From Lachnospiraceae bacterium (lineage in GTDB: Bacteria > Bacillota > Clostridia > Lachnospirales > Lachnospiraceae), in contig JAFXFO010000029.1 of assembly GCA_017520425.1 (NCBI GenBank), forward strand, positions 1 to 54,888: a DNA stretch of 54,888 nt, in the 5' to 3' direction. The stretch's first letter is position 1; each line of letters starts with the position of its first letter. This document shows, piece by piece, positions 42,947 through 52,101 of this stretch. Below the pieces are notes generated by a model. The model saw nothing but the letters and a program-made list of their open reading frames with translations. It searched no databases and was not told the DNA's origin. The position numbers and the translations under genes are program-made.

Positions 42947-42962
42947 AAGGATACTTTCTTCT
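42921..42962 (+). terminator. Hairpin overlapping the 18-codon ORF
   Basis: AAAGTATCCTT (42924-42934) pairs perfectly with AAGGATACTTT (42947-42957), extended by three more pairs around one bulge. A pyrimidine-rich run follows. The stop codon is in the loop, so ribosome occupancy would disrupt the stem. Confidence 0.6.
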
Positions 42963-43083
42963 AAGATATTTATACACAGATACGCAGAATTCTTAAAAAG
43001 AACAAAATACACTCAAAATTATCATGAAAATGGATACCATATGAATAAAAATAGCCATATAGATACTGTATGTCCAAGACAAT

Positions 43084-43105
43084 AAAAAAAGAGAGGATAA
43101 TCCTC
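43084..43105 (-). terminator. Rho-independent terminator after fabT
   Basis: A short stem GAGGA/TCCTC (43093-43097 with 43101-43105), followed on the minus strand by TC and seven T. It ends the fabT transcript and probably that of the fatty-acid operon. Confidence 0.65.
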
Positions 43106-43142
43106 AAGTCTCTTCAAAACTTTTTGGAATACCCTCTTATCT

Positions 43143-43592
43143 TTACACTTCATACTCTCTAAAAAACTTTTCCAATCCTACCAATAACTTAGTTACCTTA
43201 GGGATTTCCTCTTCCTTCAAGCTTGCCAAAGCCCTCTCTGTCATCTTCATATGAAAGTCCCTGTGATGCTCATATGCACGCAATCCCTTTTCTGACAGGC
43301 GGATGGTTACCACTCTGCGGTCCTGCTCACTGCGCTCACGGATTACATATTCCTTCTTAACCAGACTATTCATGGAAGTGGTCAAGGAACCAACGGTGAC
43401 TCCGTGTCCCTTTGCAATGGCTGACATATTTTTTCCTTCGCCGGGTCCAATCTTATCAATAATATGCATATCATTTACCGAAATATTAGAAAACTCGCCG
43501 GTAGATAATCCTTTTTCTTCTATCACTAAAATCTCTTGAAATAAATTACTCAATACATCATTGATTACATCAAATGAATTCATTGTACTCAA
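43143..43592 (-). CDS. fabT: FabT-type MarR regulator of fatty-acid synthesis
   Basis: About 149 residues. The N-terminal DVLSNLFQEILVIEEKGL, the wing-helix core NMSAIAKGHGVTVGSLTTSMNSL and SEQDRRVVTIRLSEKG closely follow the streptococcal FabT pattern. FabT represses fab genes when bound to acyl-ACP. The TTG at 43592 lies eight bases after AAGGAG, so it is preferred over ATG 43583, which is too far away, and over the open frame to 43619. It sits at the 3' end of the fab operon with its own promoter. Confidence 0.88.
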   Translation of the reverse strand: MSTMNSFDVINDVLSNLFQEILVIEEKGLSTGEFSNISVNDMHIIDKIGPGEGKNMSAIAKGHGVTVGSLTTSMNSLVKKEYVIRERSEQDRRVVTIRLSEKGLRAYEHHRDFHMKMTERALASLKEEEIPKVTKLLVGLEKFFREYEV

Positions 43593-43634
43593 AATAGCAG
43601 CTCCTTCTCTTTTGCACACTTCAGTAACACATAT

Positions 43635-43663
43635 ATTTTAACATTTTTGAAATAAATTTTCAA
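43635..43663 (-). promoter_or_regulatory. Promoter and dyad of fabT
   Basis: -35 TTGAAA (43658-43663), a 17-base spacer and -10 TAAAAT (43635-43640) on the minus strand. TTGAAA-N5-TTTCAA (43647-43663) is a perfect dyad over the -35 and spacer, a plausible autoregulatory FabT site. Confidence 0.55.
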
Positions 43664-43882
43664 TAACCTCTTGTACCGTACTGATTTTAGTTATTTTATA
43701 AGTATCCGCTCCACAAAATACCAGACCGTTGTCAACATCTCCCTTTGCCGAGGTTATCAGTGCCTTGGTAATACAGTAAGGAATTTCTGAGGGATTGCAC
43801 TTATTTAAGCATCCATAGCACTTTTTTATAGGTTCCTTAATACCGGACTCTACTCTTTCAATTTTCCTTCTCCGTTTCCCTA
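43638..43882 (-). pseudogene. C-terminal remnant of a FabK/nitronate monooxygenase-type flavoprotein
   Basis: In the gap between accDA and fabT an open frame without a usable start encodes about 77 residues including KKCYGCLNKCNPSEIPYCI and GDVDNGLVFCGADTYKI, ending ENLFQKC. From memory this is the conserved C-terminus of NAD(P)H-dependent FMN oxidoreductases of the nitronate monooxygenase/FabK group in Clostridia. The N-terminal barrel with FMN-binding motifs is missing, as the frame runs into accDA. It is read as a decayed second reductase gene of the operon. Confidence 0.65.
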
Positions 43883-45562
43883 GAATTTCCGGAACCTCTC
43901 ATATCGTTCCTGCAATAACTCATCCATATCTTTTTTGCCGCATTCTGACAAAAATTTTCCCAGCAATTCTTCCAATTGTTCGATCACCAGTCCCATATTT
44001 TCACGGGTATATTCTTTCGGCTCCTGAATAATACCATCCACGATTTGAAGCTTCTTCAAATCATGAGAAGTAATCTTCATCACCTCCGCCGCTTCTTTGG
44101 CTCTCTTACTGTCCTTCCAAAGAATGGAGGCAAACCCCTCCGGCGAAAGAATGGAATAAATAGCGTTCTCCAGCATCCATACCTGATCTGCTACAGCCAT
44201 GGCCAAAGCACCGCCGCTTCCCCCTTCCCCGATTACTACGGACAGGATAGGAGTCTTAAGTGCCGACATTTCCAAAAGATTGCGGGCGATAGCTTCTCCC
44301 TGCCCTCTTTCTTCTGCTTCCATACCGCAAAATGCTCCGGGCGTATCCACCAGACAAATCACCGGTCTCTTAAATTTCTCCGCTTGTTTCATAAGACGCA
44401 GTACTTTCCGATACCCTTCCGGGGAAGGCATCCCGAAATTACGCTTAATATTTTCCTTAGTATTACGTCCCTTGCATTGGACGATGACTGTAACCGGCAC
44501 TCCCAGGAATTCTGCGATACCTCCCACAATAGCCGGATCATCTCCGAAATACCGGTCCCCGTGCAGTTCCATAAAATCCGGGAACAATTCCCTGATATAG
44601 TCCATCCCTGTAGGACGGTCCTTTTTGCGGGAAAGAATCACCCTCTCCCAGGCATCTGCCTTTTGCTCAAAGGAAGTGGGGACAAATGCATCCGGCATAC
44701 CTTCACGAATCCGCTTCACTTTATGAAGTCTCAATATATCCAGCAAGGTATTCTTCATATTATCACGGGTAACTATGGCGTCTGCAAACCCGTGCTCCAC
44801 CTGAAATTCCGCTCTCTGAAAACCTTCCGGCAGCTTCTGGCCGATGGTTTGTTCAATCACTCTTGGGCCCGCAAAGCCGATTAAAGCTCCCGGCTCTGCC
44901 AGTATGATATCCCCCAGCATGGCATAGCTGGCTGTGACACCACCGGTAGTAGGGTCCGTCAGTACCGTAATATATAGATTCCCTGCATCACCATGTTTTT
45001 TAACAGCCGCTGCGGTTTTTGCCATCTGCATCAGGGAAATCATCCCCTCCTGCATGCGGGCACCTCCCGAACATGCAAACACGATTACCGGCAAACCTTC
45101 ACTAGTGGCACGTTCAAAAACCCTGGTGATTTTTTCGCCCACCACATGACCCATGCTGGCCATCATAAACCTTCCGTCACAAACTGCCAATGCTACTTTA
45201 TTGTTACCGATGAAAGCACTTCCTGTAATCACAGCTTCTTCCAAACCGGTCTTTTCCTGCAACTCTCTTACTTTTTCTTCATATCCTTTAAAGCCCAATG
45301 GATTGCATACTTCCATGCCTTCATCCCAAGAATCGAAACTTCCAGGTTCTGTAATCATCTCGATTCGTTTGTTTACAGGCAATCGGAAATATCCTTTGCA
45401 TTTGGGGCAGATATAGTGATTGCTGATAACCTCTGAAGTATAAATCGCCGCCTTACACTTATTACACTGCTTCAGAAGTCCATCCGGTACCTCCGGTCTG
45501 CTTTCCCTCTTTCCGCCTACTGTGATATAGTTATTCTTTTTAAACATTGTACCTAAGTTCAT
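43880..45562 (-). CDS. accDA: Fused acetyl-CoA carboxylase carboxyltransferase (AccD-AccA)
   Basis: A 560-residue single chain. Residues about 1-285 are the beta subunit, with the N-terminal zinc ribbon [13 protein letters not shown] / [10 protein letters not shown] and the crotonase core [20 protein letters not shown] and [14 protein letters not shown]. Residues about 300-560 are the alpha subunit, with [59 protein letters not shown] and [13 protein letters not shown]. The enzyme transfers the carboxyl group from biotin to acetyl-CoA. Many bacteria keep accA and accD separate; here both are intact in one frame. The start has GGGAG only at about 13 bases. Confidence 0.95.
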   Translation of the reverse strand: MNLGTMFKKNNYITVGGKRESRPEVPDGLLKQCNKCKAAIYTSEVISNHYICPKCKGYFRLPVNKRIEMITEPGSFDSWDEGMEVCNPLGFKGYEEKVRELQEKTGLEEAVITGSAFIGNNKVALAVCDGRFMMASMGHVVGEKITRVFERATSEGLPVIVFACSGGARMQEGMISLMQMAKTAAAVKKHGDAGNLYITVLTDPTTGGVTASYAMLGDIILAEPGALIGFAGPRVIEQTIGQKLPEGFQRAEFQVEHGFADAIVTRDNMKNTLLDILRLHKVKRIREGMPDAFVPTSFEQKADAWERVILSRKKDRPTGMDYIRELFPDFMELHGDRYFGDDPAIVGGIAEFLGVPVTVIVQCKGRNTKENIKRNFGMPSPEGYRKVLRLMKQAEKFKRPVICLVDTPGAFCGMEAEERGQGEAIARNLLEMSALKTPILSVVIGEGGSGGALAMAVADQVWMLENAIYSILSPEGFASILWKDSKRAKEAAEVMKITSHDLKKLQIVDGIIQEPKEYTRENMGLVIEQLEELLGKFLSECGKKDMDELLQERYERFRKF

Positions 45563-45603
45563 ACTTTATGTTTCACTCCCACACATTCCCTCATAGCAGG
45601 TTT

Positions 45604-46914
45604 CTATTCGACCAGTACCTTGGCTTCCATCTCACTTAGGATGTCATACAGATAGTCCACATTGGTATCAATCCCCTGGATAATGGTTTCGCCCAAAGCA
45701 CTCTTCATCTTTCGAATGGCTTCTTTCCGGTTTTTTGCATGAACAATTAATTTCGCCAGCATATTATCATAAAAAGGCGGTACCTCATAACCACTGTAGA
45801 CCGCCGTATCCACGCGGATACCCTTGCCCCCCGGCAAATAAAGTCCTGTAATGCGCCCGGGCGAAGGGCGGAAGTTTAATCCGGGATTCTCAGCATTGAT
45901 GCGGCACTCGATGGAATGACCGGTAAAAGAAATCGCCTCCTGTGTAAAGCTTAATTTTCTTCCGGAAGCAATCCTTATCTGCTCCTTTATCAAATCCACT
46001 CCCGTTATCCACTCCGTCACCGGATGTTCTACCTGAATACGGGTATTCATCTCCATGAAATAGAAGTCTCTGTCATTCTCTAATAAAAACTCAATGGTGC
46101 CGGCATTTACATAACCCACGGCCTTTGCAGCCTTCACAGCCTCGGCTCCCATGGCTTCCCGTAAGGAATCCGATATAGCCTCACAGGGTGCTTCCTCAAT
46201 AAATTTCTGATGGTTTCTCTGGATGGAACAATCACGTTCTCCCAAATGCACCACATTGCCTTCCCCATCCGCCAGTATCTGAAATTCCACATGCCTGGGA
46301 TGTTCAAAGAAATGCTCCATATAAACGGTAGCGTCTCCGAATGCTGCTAAGGCTTCCTTGCGGGCACTTAGGAATGCATTCTCCAGCTCTTCTTCACAAA
46401 AAGCCGTACGCATGCCCTTTCCGCCACCTCCCAGAGCCGCTTTTATAATCACCGGATAGGTCAGCTTTGCTGCAATCTCCTTGCATTCATCCGCTGTTTC
46501 TATGGGATTATTCCAACCGGGAATCACTCTGACTCCGGCCTGTTCCATAGTGTTACGGGCCTCCGTTTTATTTCCCATGGATTTCATCACCCGTGAGGAT
46601 GGTCCGATGAAGATAATATTGCACTCCTCACATAGCTGTGCAAATCTATAATTCTCGGACAAAAATCCAAAGCCCGGATGTATGGCATCTGCCCCGGAAA
46701 CAATGGTGGCACTGATAATATTCTCCATATTCAGATAACTATCCTTGGAAGGTGCCGCTCCGATACAAATAGCCTCATCTGCCAGCTGGGTATGTAATGC
46801 ATCCTTATCCGCCTCCGAATAAACCGCTACCGTACGAATCCCCATTTCCCTACAGGCACGTATGATACGCACAGCAATTTCTCCCCGATTGGCAATCAAT
46901 ATTTTCTGAACCAT
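45604..46914 (-). CDS. accC: Biotin carboxylase subunit of acetyl-CoA carboxylase
   Basis: A 436-residue ATP-grasp enzyme that carboxylates biotin on AccB. IANRGEIAVRIIRACREMG, the glycine loop IIKAALGGGGKGMR, HLGERDCSIQRNHQK, the metal-binding FYFMEMNTRIQVEHPVTE and RINAENP are all present. The C-terminus is slightly shorter than in E. coli. GGGAG lies six bases before the ATG, and the gene begins two bases after fabZ. Confidence 0.96.
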   Translation of the reverse strand: MVQKILIANRGEIAVRIIRACREMGIRTVAVYSEADKDALHTQLADEAICIGAAPSKDSYLNMENIISATIVSGADAIHPGFGFLSENYRFAQLCEECNIIFIGPSSRVMKSMGNKTEARNTMEQAGVRVIPGWNNPIETADECKEIAAKLTYPVIIKAALGGGGKGMRTAFCEEELENAFLSARKEALAAFGDATVYMEHFFEHPRHVEFQILADGEGNVVHLGERDCSIQRNHQKFIEEAPCEAISDSLREAMGAEAVKAAKAVGYVNAGTIEFLLENDRDFYFMEMNTRIQVEHPVTEWITGVDLIKEQIRIASGRKLSFTQEAISFTGHSIECRINAENPGLNFRPSPGRITGLYLPGGKGIRVDTAVYSGYEVPPFYDNMLAKLIVHAKNRKEAIRKMKSALGETIIQGIDTNVDYLYDILSEMEAKVLVE

Positions 46915-46916
46915 AA

Positions 46917-47342
46917 TTAACTCCCGACAACAAATGTAAGTTCTGCGGTTACTACCACCTTGCCATCCACACTGGCCACAGCTTCTCCCACACCTACAGG
47001 ACCTTTCTGTTTCATGATGCGGGTTTCCAGCTTCAGCTTATCTCCGGGGATTACTTTTCCCTTAAATTTACATTTGCTAATACCGCCGAAATAAGCTACT
47101 TTACCCTTATTTTCTTCCACACTTAAAATCGCCACCGCACCGGTCTGTGCCAAAGCCTCAATCGTCAATACCCCCGGCATCACCGGCTCCTGCGGAAAAT
47201 GTCCCTTAAAAAACTCCTCACGAAAGCTGACACATTTATATGCCACTGCATATTCTCCCGGCACATAATCTTCCACATAGTCAATCAATAAAAAGGGATG
47301 TCTGTGGGGAATGATTGCCTCTATTTCCTTAATTCCTAACAT
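46917..47342 (-). CDS. fabZ: 3-hydroxyacyl-ACP dehydratase
   Basis: A 141-residue hot-dog-fold dehydratase. The catalytic histidine is in IIPHRHPFLLIDYV near residue 15 and the catalytic glutamate in GHFPQEPVMPGVLTIEALAQ near 63. It removes water from 3-hydroxyacyl-ACP during chain elongation. AAAGGAG lies upstream. It lies between accB and accC, an order also seen in streptococcal fab operons. Without FabM here, its isomerase activity is unknown. Confidence 0.95.
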   Translation of the reverse strand: MLGIKEIEAIIPHRHPFLLIDYVEDYVPGEYAVAYKCVSFREEFFKGHFPQEPVMPGVLTIEALAQTGAVAILSVEENKGKVAYFGGISKCKFKGKVIPGDKLKLETRIMKQKGPVGVGEAVASVDGKVVVTAELTFVVGS

Positions 47343-47352
47343 ATTAGCTCCT

Positions 47353-47826
47353 TTAACCTATGGCAAACAGCGGCTGTCCGTATTCTACCATATCTCCGTT
47401 CTTTACAAATACTTCCGATACGATACCGTCATATTCCGATTCAATATCATTCATCAGCTTCATGGCCTCCACAATGGCAAGGGTCTGGCCCTTCTTCACC
47501 TTATCCCCCACCTGTACAAAGGCATCTGCATCCTCTGCCGGTGCGGTATAAAAGGTACCCACCAGGGGAGATTTCACAATACGGCCTGTAACAGCTTTCT
47601 GCTCCTGTATAGCCGGTGCCTCAACCACTTCCTGTATTACAGCCTCCGTACCTTCCGCCACTTTTCCGATCACTGCCTTGCCGCTTTCTCCTCCGAGACC
47701 CGGCAGGGTATTCTCTCCTGTGGCAATGACGATCCTTGTATCTCCATCCTCATATTGAAAACCCGAAATATTAGACGCCGAAACGGTTTTAATCAATTCC
47801 AGCAAATGATTATATTCCATACTCAT
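47353..47826 (-). CDS. accB: Biotin carboxyl carrier protein
   Basis: 157 residues. The N-terminal helix (YNHLLELIKTVSASNI) and an Ala/Val/Glu-rich linker lead to a biotinyl domain whose target lysine is in VEAMKLMNDIESEYDG near residue 123. VKSPLVGTFYTAPAED starts the domain. It carries the biotin shuttled between AccC and AccDA. GGGAG lies upstream and the gene follows fabF by four bases. Confidence 0.95.
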   Translation of the reverse strand: MSMEYNHLLELIKTVSASNISGFQYEDGDTRIVIATGENTLPGLGGESGKAVIGKVAEGTEAVIQEVVEAPAIQEQKAVTGRIVKSPLVGTFYTAPAEDADAFVQVGDKVKKGQTLAIVEAMKLMNDIESEYDGIVSEVFVKNGDMVEYGQPLFAIG

Positions 47827-47830
47827 CTCC

Positions 47831-49069
47831 CTACCCTCTGTACTTGGCTATCAAAACAGAAGCATTGTGTCCGCCGAATCCCAAGGAATTACTGATAGCA
47901 TATTCTACGTCTGTTTTTACGCCTTCTCCAAACACATAATTCAAATCACATTCCTCATCTGCCTCCTTAGAATTTACGGTGGGATGGATGTAATCCTCCA
48001 TCACCGCCTTTACGCAGACAATACCTTCTACCGCTCCTGCCGCCCCTAAAAGATGACCGATCATGGACTTGGTTGAATTGATGTACAGATCCTTTGCGTG
48101 CTCTCCGAAGGCAAGCTTAATGGCTCTGGTTTCAAACAAATCATTGTGATGGGTACTGGTTCCGTGTGCATTGATATAATTTACCTGTGCCGGCTCCACA
48201 CCTGCATCCTTCATGGCTAAGATCATGGCAGTAGCCGCTCCGCTGCCGTCCTCTTCCGGAGAAGTAATGTGATATGCATCACAGGTCGCACCGTAGCCCA
48301 CGATTTCTGCCAGGATTTCAGCACCTCTTGCCTTCGCATGCTCCAGCTCTTCCAACACCATCACGCCTGCGCCTTCTCCCATGACAAAGCCGCTTCTGTC
48401 CTTATCAAAAGGGATGGATGCACGGTTGGCATCCTCTGCAGTAGTCAATGCCTGCAAAGAGGTAAAGCCTGCCACACCCAAGGGGGTAATGGAACTTTCC
48501 GCGCCTCCCGCCAGCATCACATCCGCATCACCATACTGAATGGCACGAAAGGCATCTCCAATGGAATGGGAACCCGTAGCACATGCAGTTACTACATTGG
48601 TACATTTGCCCTTCAGTCCCAAAGCAATGGCCACATTACCGGCTGCCATATTACAAATCATCATAGGCACCATCAGCAGACTGACTCTGGAAGGCCCCTT
48701 TTCCATCAACTTGGCATGTTCTGTCTCCATTACACCCAGACCGCCCACTCCGGAACCGATGATCACACCCACACGATAAGGGTCTTCCTTTTCCATATCC
48801 AGACCGGCTTGTGCGAAAGCCTCCTGCGCAGCCACCACTGCATACTGAGAAAATAAATCCATACGCTTGGCTGCCTTGAAATCCATATGTTGTTTAGGAT
48901 CAAAGTCTTTTACCTCAGCTGCTATCTTTACCTTGAAATCACTTGTATCAAATTTTGTGATAGAACCAATGCCCACTTTATTTTGAAGGATTCCCTGCCA
49001 GAATTCTTCCACTGTATTACCGATGGGAGTTACCGCTCCCATACCGGTGATTACTACTCGTCTTTTCAT
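47831..49069 (-). CDS. fabF: 3-oxoacyl-ACP synthase II
   Basis: A 412-residue condensing enzyme that elongates acyl-ACP with malonyl-ACP. The thiolase-fold active site is complete: cysteine in VVTACATGSHSIGDA near residue 163, histidines in YINAHGTSTHHND near 303 and KSMIGHLLGAAGAVEG near 340. AAAGGAG lies seven bases before the ATG. It follows fabG by about 45 bases. Confidence 0.96.
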   Translation of the reverse strand: MKRRVVITGMGAVTPIGNTVEEFWQGILQNKVGIGSITKFDTSDFKVKIAAEVKDFDPKQHMDFKAAKRMDLFSQYAVVAAQEAFAQAGLDMEKEDPYRVGVIIGSGVGGLGVMETEHAKLMEKGPSRVSLLMVPMMICNMAAGNVAIALGLKGKCTNVVTACATGSHSIGDAFRAIQYGDADVMLAGGAESSITPLGVAGFTSLQALTTAEDANRASIPFDKDRSGFVMGEGAGVMVLEELEHAKARGAEILAEIVGYGATCDAYHITSPEEDGSGAATAMILAMKDAGVEPAQVNYINAHGTSTHHNDLFETRAIKLAFGEHAKDLYINSTKSMIGHLLGAAGAVEGIVCVKAVMEDYIHPTVNSKEADEECDLNYVFGEGVKTDVEYAISNSLGFGGHNASVLIAKYRG

Positions 49070-49115
49070 TTTTCTCTCCTTTTGAACGCAATACGCTTCA
49101 GCTCTTTATGCGCGG

Positions 49116-49856
49116 CTACATGGCCATGCCGCCATCCACACAGAGTACCTGACCGGTGATGTAGGCTGCTTTGTCCGAAGCCAAAAATACGACTGCCTCT
49201 GCTATATCCTCCGGTCTGCCCATTTTTCCCAACGGAATCTGTTTGCAGGCATTCTCCTTTACTGCATCAGGCAGCCTATCCGTCATATCTGTTTCAATAA
49301 ATCCCGGTGCCACTGCATTCACTGTAATCCTTCTGCTTGCCAACTCTCTTGCTGTCGCTTTGGTTAAACCAATAAGTCCCGCTTTGGAAGCGGAATAATT
49401 AGCCTGACCCGCATTGCCTATAATGCCCGAAACGGAAGAAATATTAATGATTCTGCCGTTTCTTTGCTTCAGCATCTGCTTGGAAGCAAAGCGTATGGTA
49501 TGAAAGGCTCCTTTCAGATTCACATCCAATACTGCCTCAAAATCATCATCCGACATCCTCATCAACAAGCCATCTCTGGTAATGCCCGCATTGTTTACTA
49601 ATATATCCAAACTGCCATACTTTTCTACAATTGTCTTCATGGCTTCCATGGTTGCTTCCTCTTCTGCCACATTGAAGCACATGCTTTCACAGGCCCCGCC
49701 GGCTTCTTCTATGAGCTTGCAGGTATTAAGTGCATGCTCCTTTGAACCATTATAATTTACAACGACATAAGCCCCTTCCTTCGCCAGCGCCACAGCTATG
49801 GCTCTGCCGATTCCTTTAGATGCTCCTGTTACCAATGCTATTTTATCCTGCAACAT
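49116..49856 (-). CDS. fabG: 3-oxoacyl-ACP reductase
   Basis: A 246-residue short-chain dehydrogenase. It has the NADPH loop [16 protein letters not shown], the NNAG motif in [14 protein letters not shown], catalytic serine in [12 protein letters not shown] and the YSASKAG tyrosine-lysine pair near residue 153. The C-terminal region ends in VDGGMAM. The start overlaps fabD by 14 bases with GAGG six bases upstream, which implies coupled translation. Confidence 0.96.
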   Translation of the reverse strand: MLQDKIALVTGASKGIGRAIAVALAKEGAYVVVNYNGSKEHALNTCKLIEEAGGACESMCFNVAEEEATMEAMKTIVEKYGSLDILVNNAGITRDGLLMRMSDDDFEAVLDVNLKGAFHTIRFASKQMLKQRNGRIINISSVSGIIGNAGQANYSASKAGLIGLTKATARELASRRITVNAVAPGFIETDMTDRLPDAVKENACKQIPLGKMGRPEDIAEAVVFLASDKAAYITGQVLCVDGGMAM

Positions 49857-50772
49857 CCCAGTCCTCCGTAAATGTATCTAAATCCGCCACCTGTGAAATA
49901 TTAATCACCTTCACATCCGGATTAATTTTCTTAATAAAACCTGCCAGTGTCTTACCGGGACCGATTTCTACAAAGGTATCCACGCCCTCTGCAATCATCC
50001 TCTCCACACTCTGTATCCACCGAACGGAGGAGGATACCTGACGCACCAGCAACTCTCTTGTTTCCTGTATATTTTCCACCGGTTCAGCCGTCACATTGGT
50101 GACATAAGGAATTTGTAAAGGTATAAACTCTACCTCCTCCATAAATACACCCAGCTTTTCACCTGCCCCCCTCAAATAAGGGGAATGGAAAGGTCCGCTG
50201 ACCTTTAAGGGCAGACATCTCTTGCAACCAGCTTCCTTCAATGCCTCACAAGCCTTATCTACGGACTCCTTCATACCGGTAATTACTATCTGTCCGGGAC
50301 AATTATAATTAGCTATGTAAGCGCCCTCTATTGTGCTTAACACCTTTTCAATCTGCGCTACTGCCATGCCAAGCACTGCTGCCATGGCACCCTGTCCGCC
50401 GGGTACCGCCTCCTCCATATAGATACCTCTTTCACGTACCGTCTTTATGGCGTTCTCTATGGAGATGCCACCGGCAGTTGCGATGGCCGCATATTCTCCC
50501 AGACTTAAACCCGCTGTCATATCGGGATAAATACCTTTTTCCTTTAATACCTCTGTTATAGCCAGGCAGGTAGTTACCAACGCCGCCTGTGTATAAGCCG
50601 TCTGGTGTAAACGCTCATCTTCTTTAAAGCACAAATCTGTTACCGAGATATCCAGAATCTCATCCGCCTTATCAAAAATCCTTTTTGCGGTAGGAAAAGT
50701 ATCATAAAAATCCTTTCCCATCTCAAACTTCTGGGCACCCTGTCCGGGATAAACAAAAGCTATCTTTCCCAT
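49843..50772 (-). CDS. fabD: Malonyl-CoA:ACP transacylase
   Basis: 309 residues. The N-terminus IAFVYPGQGAQ and the catalytic serine in AGLSLGEYAAI near residue 90 define the family, with the partner histidine in KVSGPFHSPYL near 200 and FVEIGPGKTLAGFI near the end. It loads malonyl from CoA onto ACP. It begins three bases after fabK. Confidence 0.95.
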   Translation of the reverse strand: MGKIAFVYPGQGAQKFEMGKDFYDTFPTAKRIFDKADEILDISVTDLCFKEDERLHQTAYTQAALVTTCLAITEVLKEKGIYPDMTAGLSLGEYAAIATAGGISIENAIKTVRERGIYMEEAVPGGQGAMAAVLGMAVAQIEKVLSTIEGAYIANYNCPGQIVITGMKESVDKACEALKEAGCKRCLPLKVSGPFHSPYLRGAGEKLGVFMEEVEFIPLQIPYVTNVTAEPVENIQETRELLVRQVSSSVRWIQSVERMIAEGVDTFVEIGPGKTLAGFIKKINPDVKVINISQVADLDTFTEDWDVAG

Positions 50773-50775
50773 ACA

Positions 50776-51702
50776 CTATCTCCCCTCCAGCAAGTGCTGT
50801 GCCTGACAGACAATACGTTCAATCAATTCCTTACAGGTGCAGGCATCCTTCACCAGACCGGCACTCTGCCCTGCCATAAGGCTGCCGTTTTGAACGTCCC
50901 CGTCCACCACTGCTTTCTTTAATCCGCCCAGACTTAACAGCTCCAATTCTTCCAAGCTTGCACCGGCGGCTTCCTGCTTCAAATATTCCTTAACCATATT
51001 GTTACGCAGGCATCTTACCGGATGACCGGTGGTTCTGCCGGTAACCTTGGTATCAATATCCTTTGCTTTCAGGATACTATCCTTATAATTCTGATGTACC
51101 TGCGCTTCCTTCACCACCACGAAGTGAGTGCCCATCTGTACACCTACCGCCCCCAGCATAAAGGCCGCCGCCATTCCTCTGCCGTCAGCAATACCACCGG
51201 CAGCGATTACCGGAATATTCACCGCATCCACAATCTGGGGCACCAGTACCAGAGTAGTGGTTTCACCGATGTGTCCTCCTGCCTCTGTTCCTTCTGCCAC
51301 AAGTGCATCAGCACCACATCGCTCCATACGTTTTGCCATAGCCACAGAAGCCACTACAGGGATTACCTTAATCCCGGCTTCCTTCCACATGGCCATGTAC
51401 TTCTCCGGACTGCCGGCACCTGTTGTTACCACCTGCACGCCTTCCTCTACCACCAGCTTTGCAATCTCATCGGCTTGAGGATGCATGAGCATTATGTTTA
51501 CACCAAAAGGCTTGCTTGTCAGTTTCTTCGCCTCCCGAATCTGCTCCCGCAGCCACTCCACAGGTGCACCGCCTGCCGCGATAAGACCAAGGCCTCCCGC
51601 TTCGGATACGGCACTTGCCAAGTGATACTCTGCCACCCAGGACATACCGCCCTGAATCACCGGATATTCAATGTTTAAAAGCTCTGTTAATGCTGTTTTC
51701 AC
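50776..51702 (-). CDS. fabK: Enoyl-ACP reductase II (FMN-dependent)
   Basis: 308 residues. EYPVIQGGMSWVAEYHLASAVSEAGGLG at the N-terminus and the FMN-binding AEGTEAGGHIGET near residue 140, followed by PVIAAGGIADGRGMAAAFMLGA, identify FabK. It reduces the enoyl-ACP double bond with NAD(P)H and replaces FabI. The GTG at 51702 lies six bases after AGGGGTG and gives the family N-terminus; the open frame to 51744 overlaps acpP and is not used. FabK is naturally insensitive to triclosan in known cases. Confidence 0.95.
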   Translation of the reverse strand: MKTALTELLNIEYPVIQGGMSWVAEYHLASAVSEAGGLGLIAAGGAPVEWLREQIREAKKLTSKPFGVNIMLMHPQADEIAKLVVEEGVQVVTTGAGSPEKYMAMWKEAGIKVIPVVASVAMAKRMERCGADALVAEGTEAGGHIGETTTLVLVPQIVDAVNIPVIAAGGIADGRGMAAAFMLGAVGVQMGTHFVVVKEAQVHQNYKDSILKAKDIDTKVTGRTTGHPVRCLRNNMVKEYLKQEAAGASLEELELLSLGGLKKAVVDGDVQNGSLMAGQSAGLVKDACTCKELIERIVCQAQHLLEGR

Positions 51703-51727
51703 TCTCTTCACCCCTGTTAAAAATCTC

Positions 51728-51952
51728 TTATTTGTTTGCTTCAATATAATCCATTACGTCTTTAACGGTTACCATCTTCTCCAACTCTTCTGCCGGAATG
51801 CTCACACCAAATTCATCTTCAAAAGACATAACCAGTTCATACAGATCCAAGGAGTCTGCACCCAAATCATCCTTGAAGGAAGTTTCCGGTAACACCTTTG
51901 AAGCGTCCACTCCCAAACCATCTGCTACTAATTCCTGAATTTTCTCAAACAT
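51728..51952 (-). CDS. acpP: Acyl carrier protein
   Basis: A 74-residue acidic helical protein. The phosphopantetheine serine is in LGADSLDLYELVMSFEDEFG near residue 36. AGGAGG lies before the ATG. It is the second gene of the operon, after fabH. Stem-loops in the preceding 150-base gap may help raise its level relative to other genes. Confidence 0.96.
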   Translation of the reverse strand: MFEKIQELVADGLGVDASKVLPETSFKDDLGADSLDLYELVMSFEDEFGVSIPAEELEKMVTVKDVMDYIEANK

Positions 51953-51984
51953 TATTTTTTCCTCCTGAAATCTCTTAATCTATT

Positions 51985-52069
51985 TTGTAATCCGCATTGC
52001 GGTCATTACCTAAGTTGTAATAAATTGTCGCCCAGCGGCGACAATTACAAGAATTGCTTCGCAATTCTT
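51985..52069 (-). other. Tandem stem-loops between fabH and acpP
   Basis: Two strong adjacent hairpins: a 9-bp stem (52049-52057 with 52061-52069, loop of 3) and a 10-bp stem (52023-52032 with 52037-52046, loop of 4). A third small CCGC/GCGG hairpin lies near 51990-52000. No T-run follows, so they are not simple terminators. They could be mRNA processing or stability elements that tune acpP expression. Confidence 0.5.
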
Positions 52070-52101
52070 CTTAATCTCCACCACTGTACTCGCGCAATTT
52101 C

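Noticed and set aside
43976-44884. 302-codon plus-strand open frame
   Set aside because: It lies entirely antisense to accDA, which has complete motifs. It lacks recognisable domains and a ribosome binding site. The length is a by-product of codon bias on the coding strand.
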